Shown here piece by piece: positions 34,301 through 42,441 of a stretch of DNA of 64,000 bases (positions are counted from its first letter, which is position 1; each line of letters opens with the position of its first letter). This stretch comes from Elusimicrobiota bacterium (GTDB taxonomy: Bacteria > Elusimicrobiota > Endomicrobiia > Endomicrobiales > Endomicrobiaceae): assembly GCA_017528425.1 (NCBI GenBank), contig JAFXOV010000057.1:1-64000 (forward strand), given 5' to 3'. The position numbers were made by a program, and so were the translations under genes. The notes under the pieces were generated by a model. It was given only the letters and a program-made list of their open reading frames with translations, had not been told where the DNA came from and searched no databases.

Positions 34301-37300
34301 ACGGGGAACTTGTTTTTTCGGAAGATGTTGACGGAAAAATGGTTTTTCTTGTTGATGATATAATTTCAAGAAGAAGTAATACTTTTAATAAAATTTATAC
34401 CGCTTTAAATAAACAAAGCCCCATTCGTGTTCAGGGAGCAGCTTTCTTTGATTTATCAAAAGAAGAGGATAAGAAAAATGTTATCACGGAACAAGCATTC
34501 GAACGGATAAAACAAGAACCGCAAATATTAGTCAATTTAATAAAAAAATTAAACGGAAATGTTCAAAAATATTTTTCGTTATATCTTGTAAGATTGCTTA
34601 ATGACAGTGCGGGCGAAGAAATCTTAAAACAAATTTACAATTTGGACAAAACAACTATCGGCAATTTAATGACCGGTTTTATTGATATGTTAAACAACAA
34701 CAATTTACCGAGAGATGTTAATCCGTATGATATCATAGATCTTATTCTTTTTATGGAATACGGAGAGAAAAAAGATGCTTTTGATTTAGATAAAAGCGAT
34801 ATAGATGCTTTGTCATTAAAATATAACTTTAAAGTAAAAAAAGGCAGGGGGAATGCGCCGTTGGCAGCAAACTACGGTGATTGGCAGGGAGATATAGAAA
34901 AACTTATAATTTATGCTCGTATGTTGGGTTATGAGTACATAGATTTATCCGGTATAACTAATATTAATCAAATAAATGAAAAAAGAAATTTGTCAAATAA
35001 AGATATAATTGAACAAGTTTGCAGTAAATTCGATATTTCCTTCGTGGATAGAAAAACAAAATCAAAACGCACTCATTTTACAAAAGTGGAAAGAAAATAT
35101 ACAGAACGAATAAAAAAGCAAGAAAGAAAATTATCCGATGCAAGAGACTTTTTTGAGAAAAGAATCAAAAAAATAGACGAACAATTCGGAATAACAAAAA
35201 ACAGAGTTTTGTCGCAAGAAGAATACGAAGATTATTTACGACAAATTGATTTTGCCGGTTCTCAATACAGAAGTATTGTCAGAGAAGTTATGCTTTCTGC
35301 AAGAGATATTACGGTTGAAGTGTTGTCCGATAAGGGCATGAATATAGATACCTCTCTTTTTATGATAGTGGTAGGCGGATCTTTAGTAAAAGGAAATATG
35401 ATGTCCGATTCCGATATTTATTATGATATTATCGTTCCGGACGGAAGTATTTCCAAATCGATACAGAATCGTTTTGCACCTTTATATTCGTCGATATTGC
35501 AACAAGTAGGATTAACAAATTATCATGTACTGAAATATTCTTCTACGGATATAACAAGAGCGAATTTCGGTACTTTTATTGATGAGAAAGAAATTGCAAC
35601 ATTTTTGAACTATGCACCTTTAAGTCAAGATGATACCAAGAAAAAAATGTATTTTAATTATATGATGGAAGCATTAAAAAAAGCAAGCACCGCAGATCTT
35701 AAAAAAGATACAAAAGATAAATTGGGTTTGATTACAGAAAAATATTTTGCAATTTCAAGCAGGGGAAAAGGTTGGTTCGGCAATTCTTTCCAAGTTGCAC
35801 ATGATGAAACGGAATCTTTTTCGGACAGATGGACATTATTGGCTTTACAATCGAAATTAAATGAAATAATGTTCGATTATTATGTAAATAATATCGGTGC
35901 TATTAATGTTCTTCCGGTTTCAATTGAAGAACAAATTACATTTATAAAAAGAAATATAGCTAAAACCGAGGAAGAACAACAAGTTTTGGATAATGTACAT
36001 AATGCTTGGAAATTTTTGGCTTCTTGCAGAAATATTAAAAGCAACAATAAATGGACGGGTTTCTTAGCACTGGAAAAACAAGCGGTGGATACAATAAATA
36101 CTTTCGTTTCCGAAGGTACGAATATTTCGGAAGATGAACCGGTCGGAACAATAAACACGCCTAAAGAATTGTTGTCGGTAATAGAAACTTTTTTTAACGA
36201 TAATTATCCGTCCGAAAAAATTCGTATAAACAGTTATGATAAGTATGATCACTTGGATAAATGGAAAGAATTTGTTTCCGGAGAGAATGCAAAAATTACG
36301 GCAAAGAACCGGGATATTTTTATAAGAGCTCAAATTATAGCGTTATTAATAGAAATTGATAGTCCGGAAATAAGAAATAAATTAAGAGAACTCGGAATAC
36401 CTAAAGAAGAGTTAAATTTTATTATTTCAAGCTTAGACTCAATAAAAATAATAGACAGAGACTTTCCTGATTACTATTCGATACAAGGTGAAAGATCTAT
36501 GCAGAATTATTGGGACGGAGTTGCGGTTACGGCACAAAATCCGGAAACGGTTTTTGCATTGATAGCACATAAACTTACGTCTGCAAACTTTATTGATGTT
36601 AACGATTTCGAAAATGAAGACGATTTCAATGCTGCTAAGAAAAATGCGGAAATATTATTGCATTCCGTGTATTTGCCGTTATCTAAAAGATTCGGGAATC
36701 CCGCTATTTATGAATATGTAAGAAACGATTCTTTTGAATGTTCTCATCCTGCGGAATATTTAAATTTATTAAATATAATAGAAACGTTGTATGGAATACC
36801 ATATTCCCAACTTAGAGATTATAATGATAATTTAAGAGATGTTATAGTCAAGTATTTGGAAGATAACGACTTTCAATACGGAAAAGATTTTGAAATAAAA
36901 ACAAGGGTTAAATCTTTATATAGTATATATGAAAAATTAAATTCCGCAAGAAAAAATGATGAAGATTTAAAGGCTCTTTCAGATATTGAAAAACCTGCCG
37001 CCAAGTACATATTAAATTCAAAGGAGCCGTTGTTTGACGAAATATTGCAAGGTGTTAATTATGATAGAGTTCGTGATTTAAATGTCGTAAGACAAAGACT
37101 CATAAATTTAGTGGATGCGAACTTTGATACATTATCAATTGAGGATAAAAAACTTTTAAATGATTTTTTAGGTCAGATGAAAAATGCTGTTTTTGCCAAT
37201 TATAAAGTTGTAAATCGTATAAAAGGTACTATTTCAGGATGTTTGCCGAATAGTCTGAATGATGACGGTTATGTGGATATAGAAAAACTCGGAGATAATA

Positions 37301-40300
37301 TAAAAGCATTATCCGAAGAAGAAAAATTTTTAAATTTATGGTTTTTGGATATGTTTGGAGAGGAATTAAGAGACCTTGTCGGCCTTCATGTTGTTGCACA
37401 AGATGAAAAATATGCAGATGTTGTCAATGCACTGGAAAAAGATAAAGAAAAAGACCCCGAAAATCCGTATTCTGCTTTAGTAAATTTTTTCCTTAAGACA
37501 AAAGGTATGTTGTTTCAATATTTTAATAAAGATTTAAAAAATAAACAGGCAAGATTAAAAATTAATGCGGCAATAAATTTGGCTAACGGAGTTCCTATTC
37601 CGGTGGAAGTTTGTTTTTACGAACAGACCGATTACGATGCCGAAACTTATGGTATATATAACTATAAGAAAATATCCGCGCCTCACTACATATACAAAAT
37701 GGGTAAGAATTTTGATGCCTTATTGTTTGAAGATATATTTTCCAAGGAATTGGATTACAGCTTTATAGATAAGAGTCAACAAGAAAAGAAAAGAATGGTA
37801 TTTACTTCGGACGGTGTTGTTCCGGGTGAAGATTTGGCTGAAAATTTTAGAGACATATTTGAAAAAAGAAAACTGGATGGTACGATAACCTGTTTTGTGG
37901 AATATGATGGCGCAATATATGTTCAAAAATTGCAGAAAGGTGCAACCATTTTTGATCTTGCAACCGGCAGAAATTTTTCAGATGATGTTAATGTTTCCGT
38001 TTATACTGATAGAGGTGATATGTTGTCTTCAAATGTTCTTTTGGATAATGCAAGATTATATAAAATAATTAAAGCCGGAGATTCTGCTGTTTCCGTTCCA
38101 AGAACAGATAAAAGTATCAAAACAAAAAGAGGTAAAGTTGTATATCAAAGAGAAAAGAATGAAATAGGAAGCGATGTTTCGGCTTTTTTCAAGTCTATAA
38201 AATCAGCGGGCGGTAATGTTCATACAGTTACGGATTTGTTGGAAGAAATTTTAACGAACGAAAAAATAAAAGAAATTTTAATTGACGAGAAGAAAGGATA
38301 TTCGGAAAAAGCAAAAGCTATTTACAACGAAAAAACTAAATCTGATAACATAATTTTACAAAACGAGCAATTAATAACAGATTTTATAATGCTTCTTTCG
38401 GACTTGATTTCAGAATATAATTTAGGAAATATATCGTTGTTATCTTTCATTAAAAGGTCTACTCAAATAGCAAATCATTATGATTTTGCCAATATGTTTG
38501 AATTATTTGAAGCTATAGATTATGGAATAATAGATTTTAACGACATAGAAGCATTCTACAATATGTGTGTTGTAATAAAAACAAAAATGGAAATATCAAA
38601 CAGCAAGCTTTTAGAAGCAATTTCAACTTCAGGATTGGATATAGAATTTGTTCCGGCTAACAGTTCCGAATATAATCTCATGATAAATAAAGAGAAATTT
38701 TTTATAAGCGGAATAGATTTAATAGATTACAGAATTATTGAAACTATTATCGGGTTGTTGCAAAACGGCGGTATAAAGACAGCTCAAGCATTTGATAAAG
38801 ATGATAAAAGAATTGACGAAGAAGAAGATACTGTTTTTGTTGCTGCGGATTTTGTTCAACCTAAAAAAGAATTTTCATTGATGTCTTTAGGTAACAGTGT
38901 TGAACAGTTGGTTCGCTATGCCATGGTGCATCACAGCAGAATTGTAAGTGCGATTCTCGAAAAAACGCATGAAATTGCTCATAAGTATGAAATCACTCAG
39001 AAAACAGATGAAAGTATGGATTCTTTGACACAAGAAGAAAGCGGTTTAATGGCACAAATATTGATGGGTATATTTTCTCGAGACAGTTATTATGATAAAC
39101 GATATGAAGATACGCAAAATTTATTGGCTCAAGAAACGCCGTATTTAACACAGGAAGATATAGATATTATTAAAGATATTGAACATTTGGACTTGTCGGA
39201 GTATGCCGATTTAATGGAAAAATTCGGAATAGATGAAAAACAAATAATAGAAAGATTTAAGGGTATAAATTTTAAAGTTTCAAGAAGTTTTGATTTGCAG
39301 GTTGACAGCAGAGATATGTTTTCATTTGCAACGATCGGTATTGACCCTGTTACGGGCACTGAAACTCTTTTTATGAGTGAAGCTTTGTTAAGGGAAATAT
39401 CTAATTCGTATCCTGAGGAAGAGGAAGCAGAAAGAACAAATAAAAGACAGATTTTATTAAGACAAGCGGTAATACATGAACTTATAGAAAAGGCAATATT
39501 GGATTTGCAACAAATAGATACCGGTGAAGAACAATATAATGCCGTAAATTACGAAAAAATCCATGAGTTGTTTGAACAGTATGAAGGTCAAAAAACATTA
39601 ATGGATTTTATAAGAAATACGGCAGTACCGAATACATTACATTTAAAAGAAGCATTGTTTGATGAAATAGATTCTATAATGGAACAATCCGATACAACGG
39701 AAACAGATGCGAAATCTACAATAGCTTTAATGTTCGGCAATCTCAATATAGATTCTTTCATAAATACATACAGAGCATACAGAGATAAAAAAGTAGGAAG
39801 AATTTTTATTTCGGGTAACACAAGAGGTTCTTTAGCTATTTTAAAAATTTTAAGAGATGTAGATAATCATCCTGAATTTAAGCCGTTTTTAGACGGAATA
39901 GTTCAAGGCGGAGATATAAGTTCTGTTCGAACCGTAAAAGATTTACTGTCTTTGCCGAAAGAGGAATTTGAAAAACTTACACCTAAAGATTTAGAAGCTC
40001 TTCCCAAAAGGTCATCGGAAGTGTCGTATCTTAAGGAAGAAAAAACGGGACCTGTATCAAAAGAAGAAATATTTGAATTGGTATCCAAAGACGGTGTTAC
40101 GGAAGCCGCTATAATTAAATGGATAATGTTGGAATCTGCAAGGCAGGATGCAGAGAAATATGGTTTTACAAGGAAGGATATTAATAATTTGATTAGGTCT
40201 ATATCTTTGGAAACGGATGCCGCGAATACGTTACAAAATATAGAAAATATTTTCTCACAACAAGAATTTCTTAATTTTATTTCGGAACAGGATAATATAG

Positions 40301-40914
40301 ATATTGTTATTGTTCAAAATCCGTTTTCTCAGTTAAGAGCAAAAGCAACTCTCAACAAATATTTACATTCCGACAGAAGAAATGCCGCTACACAAAATAA
40401 AACATTTAATATTCATACGATGAAATTCGATGATAATTCTTTGGATTATTATACAACTACCGAAAAAATGGATAAATCTATAGGTGAGTGGGCGAGACTT
40501 ATAGCATATACTTTAAAGGGAGATATTTATCCCGTTATCGGCGAACAAGAGGGATTAAATGCAATTCCTTTGGAAGCATTGTTGGACAATCTTCATTTAA
40601 TGGCTGCTCTTAATGATGCTCAGAAAAAAGCTTTGGCCAAAGTATTTGAAGATGTTGCTAAACAGAACGATTCGTTTAAATCTTTTGACGATTTGTTAAC
40701 GTTGTTGAAAGAACAGAATTTGACGGCCAATCACTTTAATTTGATTTCCGATTTTATTAAATACTTATATTCAGATACTACCGAACAGAGATTGCTTGAA
40801 AGAAAATGGGCAAATATTAAGTCGGTACAGGAAATACCGCAAGTCGACTTGGAGCAAGAATTATCTTTGGAAAACAGAATGGAAACTATGCAGTCCATAC
40901 TGTCAGCGGCATAG
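31372..40914 (+). CDS. Exported giant protein: TIKI/ChaN-like domain, nucleotidyltransferase-like and degenerate RelA/SpoT-like modules, ILSAA C-terminus
   Basis: 3,180 residues from the ATG at 31372, chosen because GGAG lies 7 bases upstream, a signal peptide starts there, and the earlier in-frame ATG at 31321 precedes a terminator. Order: signal peptide (MNKLKKMVSAIISLSLMITT); TIKI/ChaN-like domain with VINIQDLH (near 59) and ISGGFHTEGI (near 455); EF-hand-like DHDTNGDINEYE (near 672); HERLE (near 775); phosphoribosyltransferase-like VFLVDDIIS (near 991); nucleotidyltransferase-like GGSLVKGNMMSDSD (near 1335); RelA/SpoT-like HD-synthetase-TGS order (about 1700-2240); a second HE..E element, HELIEKA (near 2702); terminal SILSAA. 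I see no strong internal membrane segment, so the whole chain may be exported. The function is unknown. The nucleotide-enzyme modules are unexpected outside the cytoplasm and appear degenerate. Confidence 0.88.
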   Translation: MNKLKKMVSAIISLSLMITTLPVNSFSASYPVLPQYDFSNFAKITSANFCENSDTTVINIQDLHNNKEVQDNICKLLEKLNSQCENLDVYIEGASIPIDYNELSSSMTKEEVSVLMNALYANDKLSGAEFFGYQNNKVLKPTEQKNIYDENIQNYSFLIKNKQKINELLNEKYTKIRRLDDYLEKEQRKTLKFYNAYLNKKISSEQFYGKILQELNRRKISTLRYINTKLYLDILNANKTINQKAAERQLQTVVTNLKNTITYQEYVNLLQDSKNLSDINVIFAYLSANIKDSDKITKYPDLFRLISLRELSSLINPLELIEEENQMMEDILLSYSKTTGNKDVVFINLFFQIYKKLLLASISSNEYVYYKQNYKNFVRLYSKYVQNDDLFNLYRYLVVAENFNELNIQRNITFVNSLVPENKNDEVKNNYRGKFYNINKILSGLNKIKNIKVIISGGFHTEGINELLKAKKVSYITLTPNVKETDSLYEQNYLDSIVEQAEVDINAISKKPFSEQARNIIADNIVSSLGSILEQLKTKSDITAEEIEQINKIIEDIIKANEIDDIVQFDINSNGTATVTVEGKVYTLNYKTGTVKSGDSFATTLAKNIKILIKEAFKNPSIRSFLVVNAQDKRLTKTVSGEYVRLAEELLMNHNILLPGITNYVLEKIFLDHDTNGDINEYEVINSALENVAQSEFANAEIIVSKTGSLFGVTPDGYGKTEEYGSLFYVVWNKNASGNYEASRILISDVFLKYLEDQGYSKKELEEVFRNIFIHERLEMLALTGQSESFNKYVLSHKLSATSDSFHKYIKSVSFKNMLAEYKMSPNNHEKQKSLLNVLDNLISSVNRENSEYSDVISVSSLEDGNEEYTEDVVEAFLSIRAGDNDIIANYNEKLIAKIVSLIDNLIGSESYKDENQINDLIDNINSITIAYRKESRYIMDVNFAKEIKEALAKNFDIPSERVNEISINVCEIQEKDGELVFSEDVDGKMVFLVDDIISRRSNTFNKIYTALNKQSPIRVQGAAFFDLSKEEDKKNVITEQAFERIKQEPQILVNLIKKLNGNVQKYFSLYLVRLLNDSAGEEILKQIYNLDKTTIGNLMTGFIDMLNNNNLPRDVNPYDIIDLILFMEYGEKKDAFDLDKSDIDALSLKYNFKVKKGRGNAPLAANYGDWQGDIEKLIIYARMLGYEYIDLSGITNINQINEKRNLSNKDIIEQVCSKFDISFVDRKTKSKRTHFTKVERKYTERIKKQERKLSDARDFFEKRIKKIDEQFGITKNRVLSQEEYEDYLRQIDFAGSQYRSIVREVMLSARDITVEVLSDKGMNIDTSLFMIVVGGSLVKGNMMSDSDIYYDIIVPDGSISKSIQNRFAPLYSSILQQVGLTNYHVLKYSSTDITRANFGTFIDEKEIATFLNYAPLSQDDTKKKMYFNYMMEALKKASTADLKKDTKDKLGLITEKYFAISSRGKGWFGNSFQVAHDETESFSDRWTLLALQSKLNEIMFDYYVNNIGAINVLPVSIEEQITFIKRNIAKTEEEQQVLDNVHNAWKFLASCRNIKSNNKWTGFLALEKQAVDTINTFVSEGTNISEDEPVGTINTPKELLSVIETFFNDNYPSEKIRINSYDKYDHLDKWKEFVSGENAKITAKNRDIFIRAQIIALLIEIDSPEIRNKLRELGIPKEELNFIISSLDSIKIIDRDFPDYYSIQGERSMQNYWDGVAVTAQNPETVFALIAHKLTSANFIDVNDFENEDDFNAAKKNAEILLHSVYLPLSKRFGNPAIYEYVRNDSFECSHPAEYLNLLNIIETLYGIPYSQLRDYNDNLRDVIVKYLEDNDFQYGKDFEIKTRVKSLYSIYEKLNSARKNDEDLKALSDIEKPAAKYILNSKEPLFDEILQGVNYDRVRDLNVVRQRLINLVDANFDTLSIEDKKLLNDFLGQMKNAVFANYKVVNRIKGTISGCLPNSLNDDGYVDIEKLGDNIKALSEEEKFLNLWFLDMFGEELRDLVGLHVVAQDEKYADVVNALEKDKEKDPENPYSALVNFFLKTKGMLFQYFNKDLKNKQARLKINAAINLANGVPIPVEVCFYEQTDYDAETYGIYNYKKISAPHYIYKMGKNFDALLFEDIFSKELDYSFIDKSQQEKKRMVFTSDGVVPGEDLAENFRDIFEKRKLDGTITCFVEYDGAIYVQKLQKGATIFDLATGRNFSDDVNVSVYTDRGDMLSSNVLLDNARLYKIIKAGDSAVSVPRTDKSIKTKRGKVVYQREKNEIGSDVSAFFKSIKSAGGNVHTVTDLLEEILTNEKIKEILIDEKKGYSEKAKAIYNEKTKSDNIILQNEQLITDFIMLLSDLISEYNLGNISLLSFIKRSTQIANHYDFANMFELFEAIDYGIIDFNDIEAFYNMCVVIKTKMEISNSKLLEAISTSGLDIEFVPANSSEYNLMINKEKFFISGIDLIDYRIIETIIGLLQNGGIKTAQAFDKDDKRIDEEEDTVFVAADFVQPKKEFSLMSLGNSVEQLVRYAMVHHSRIVSAILEKTHEIAHKYEITQKTDESMDSLTQEESGLMAQILMGIFSRDSYYDKRYEDTQNLLAQETPYLTQEDIDIIKDIEHLDLSEYADLMEKFGIDEKQIIERFKGINFKVSRSFDLQVDSRDMFSFATIGIDPVTGTETLFMSEALLREISNSYPEEEEAERTNKRQILLRQAVIHELIEKAILDLQQIDTGEEQYNAVNYEKIHELFEQYEGQKTLMDFIRNTAVPNTLHLKEALFDEIDSIMEQSDTTETDAKSTIALMFGNLNIDSFINTYRAYRDKKVGRIFISGNTRGSLAILKILRDVDNHPEFKPFLDGIVQGGDISSVRTVKDLLSLPKEEFEKLTPKDLEALPKRSSEVSYLKEEKTGPVSKEEIFELVSKDGVTEAAIIKWIMLESARQDAEKYGFTRKDINNLIRSISLETDAANTLQNIENIFSQQEFLNFISEQDNIDIVIVQNPFSQLRAKATLNKYLHSDRRNAATQNKTFNIHTMKFDDNSLDYYTTTEKMDKSIGEWARLIAYTLKGDIYPVIGEQEGLNAIPLEALLDNLHLMAALNDAQKKALAKVFEDVAKQNDSFKSFDDLLTLLKEQNLTANHFNLISDFIKYLYSDTTEQRLLERKWANIKSVQEIPQVDLEQELSLENRMETMQSILSAA
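36480..38090 (+). other. RelA/SpoT-like (HD, synthetase, TGS) module within the third giant gene
   Basis: The order matches RSH proteins. VFALIAHKLTSANFI resembles the HD-domain segment ..KLADRLHNMRTL, and AEILLHSVYLPLSKRFGNPA resembles ETL.IYAPLA.RLG. RVKSLYSIYEKL (near 36904) matches the synthetase start VK..YSI..K. EELRDLVGLHVVAQ matches the (E)iyDl.g.Rvi segment. IPVEVCFYEQ followed by AETYGIYNYKK (near 37600) matches VEIQIRT..M...AE.G.AAHW. YVQKLQKGATIFDLATG (near 37915) matches TGS. Hydrolase residues (HDxxED, RLHN) and the synthetase YQSLH segment are not recognisable, so it is probably catalytically dead or altered. Confidence 0.65.
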
Positions 40915-40984
40915 TGTTTTGTTTTATTTGAAAAATGTAGTCTAAATTGTTAAAATTTATAAAATTTTGTTTTGGAGAAGAATT

Positions 40985-41284
40985 ATGGAATTATTTAAGA
41001 TGGCTAAAGAAGCAATGTCAATGAGAAGTAAAGTTAAAGAAATGGAAAAAGCTTTAAAATCAAAAATTGTTGATATAGATTATAAAGGTATTAAGATATC
41101 AATGAATGCCAAAAATGAAATAGTAAGTTTAAAATTACCGGAAGATTTCGGTAAAAATTCCGTAAAAGATATGGAAAAAATGATGTTTTCCGCTATGCAG
41201 GAAGCTATAAAAGAATCTCAAAAAGCCATGGCTGAAGAATCAAAAAAACTTATGGGTGGAATGAACATACCGGGTTTAAACTAA
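40985..41284 (+). CDS. YbaB/EbfC-family nucleoid-associated protein
   Basis: About 99 residues. The ATG at 40985 follows TTTTGGAGAAG; the in-frame TTG at 40967 is rejected because it lies before this ribosome binding site. A Lys/Met-rich N-terminal helix (MAKEAMSMRSKVKEMEKAL), a central beta segment and a C-terminal helix ending GGMNIPGLN (family GG...PG) match the small YbaB/EbfC dimer that binds DNA. Here the gene sits next to lptFG rather than dnaX/recR. Confidence 0.8.
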   Translation: MELFKMAKEAMSMRSKVKEMEKALKSKIVDIDYKGIKISMNAKNEIVSLKLPEDFGKNSVKDMEKMMFSAMQEAIKESQKAMAEESKKLMGGMNIPGLN

Positions 41285-41321
41285 TCTGATATTTTATCTC
41301 ATTATTTCTTTGTAGTTTAAA

Positions 41322-42440
41322 ATGATAAAAATATTACATAGATATATTCTAAAAGAGTTTATAGGCTCGTTCGTTTTTGGGCTTATAATATTTTCTGCAA
41401 TATTGTTGTTGGACCAAATTTTTCAACTTGTTGATTTGTTTTTATCAAAAGGTGTAAGTCTTGGTTTAATCGCACAGTTGTTTATTCTTATCATTCCGAA
41501 TATCTTAACTCTTACCATTCCTATGGCAATTTTGTTTGGTGCTTTGCTCAGTTACGGCAGGTTTGCCGAAGATAACGAAATTACCGTAATGAAAGCTACC
41601 GGTATAACATACAAAACATTGTCTATGCCTATAATAGTTTTTGTCGTTCTTATGAGTATTGGACTCGTTTATTTTAATCATTATTTGTCTCCGTCAACAC
41701 ATATGTATTTCAGAACTTTATATAAAAAGATTCTTACGGAAGCTCCTCTTGCAAAATTTAACGAAAAAACGATAACTTCCATAGATCAGTATAAAATATA
41801 TGCTCATGAAGTTGATTCTAAGAATAATACATTAAGCGGAGTAAATATTTATAAATTTGAAAAGATAGAAAACAAAGATGAAAACAGAAAAACAGAATAT
41901 ATTCCCTGGAGAATAGCCGCTTCTTACGGGACCATAGGAGTACATCATAATGCAGTTGAATTAACTTTGCACGACGGATATTGGCAAAGAACTGATCCTA
42001 ATGAATTAGGTTGTATGATACATATGAATTTTAAAACTTATAAATTTACTATACCTATAGGTTCAAGTATAGATTTTTCGGATGTGTCTTTAAGAGAATT
42101 GGATTCAAAAAAACTCAGGAAAAAAATAAATAATTTGCCTAAGAACGAACTTGAAAGGAATATGTATACAAATGAATATTGGCTTAGGTGGACGGTTGCC
42201 GTTGCTCCGATAGTTTTTGTGTTAATAGCAATTCCCGTAGGCATTATGGCCGGTAAAGGCGGTAAAGCTATTGGCTTCGGTATGAGTTTGGTTGTGATTT
42301 TTATATATTACCTGTTTTTGGTTATATCAATGAATGTAGGTGAAAAGGGATATATCCCTTCCTGTTATATAATGTGGTTACCGGATTTGGTTTTGGCTAT
42401 AGTCGGAATGATTTTATTTAGGAAAATGTTAAAAAAATAA
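41322..42440 (+). CDS. lptF: LptF/YjgP-type lipopolysaccharide export permease
   Basis: 372 residues. YjgP/YjgQ-family architecture: three N-terminal membrane segments (within about 10-125), a periplasmic beta-jellyroll region (about 130-270) and three C-terminal segments. The N-terminal KILHRYILKEFIGSFVFGL and the LPS-permease segment DNEITVMKATGI are typical. The partner permease starts one base after the stop, giving the usual LptF-LptG pair that, with LptB, extracts LPS from the inner membrane. F versus G is assigned by gene order and is less certain than the family. Confidence 0.88.
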   Translation: MIKILHRYILKEFIGSFVFGLIIFSAILLLDQIFQLVDLFLSKGVSLGLIAQLFILIIPNILTLTIPMAILFGALLSYGRFAEDNEITVMKATGITYKTLSMPIIVFVVLMSIGLVYFNHYLSPSTHMYFRTLYKKILTEAPLAKFNEKTITSIDQYKIYAHEVDSKNNTLSGVNIYKFEKIENKDENRKTEYIPWRIAASYGTIGVHHNAVELTLHDGYWQRTDPNELGCMIHMNFKTYKFTIPIGSSIDFSDVSLRELDSKKLRKKINNLPKNELERNMYTNEYWLRWTVAVAPIVFVLIAIPVGIMAGKGGKAIGFGMSLVVIFIYYLFLVISMNVGEKGYIPSCYIMWLPDLVLAIVGMILFRKMLKK

Positions 42441-42441
42441 A

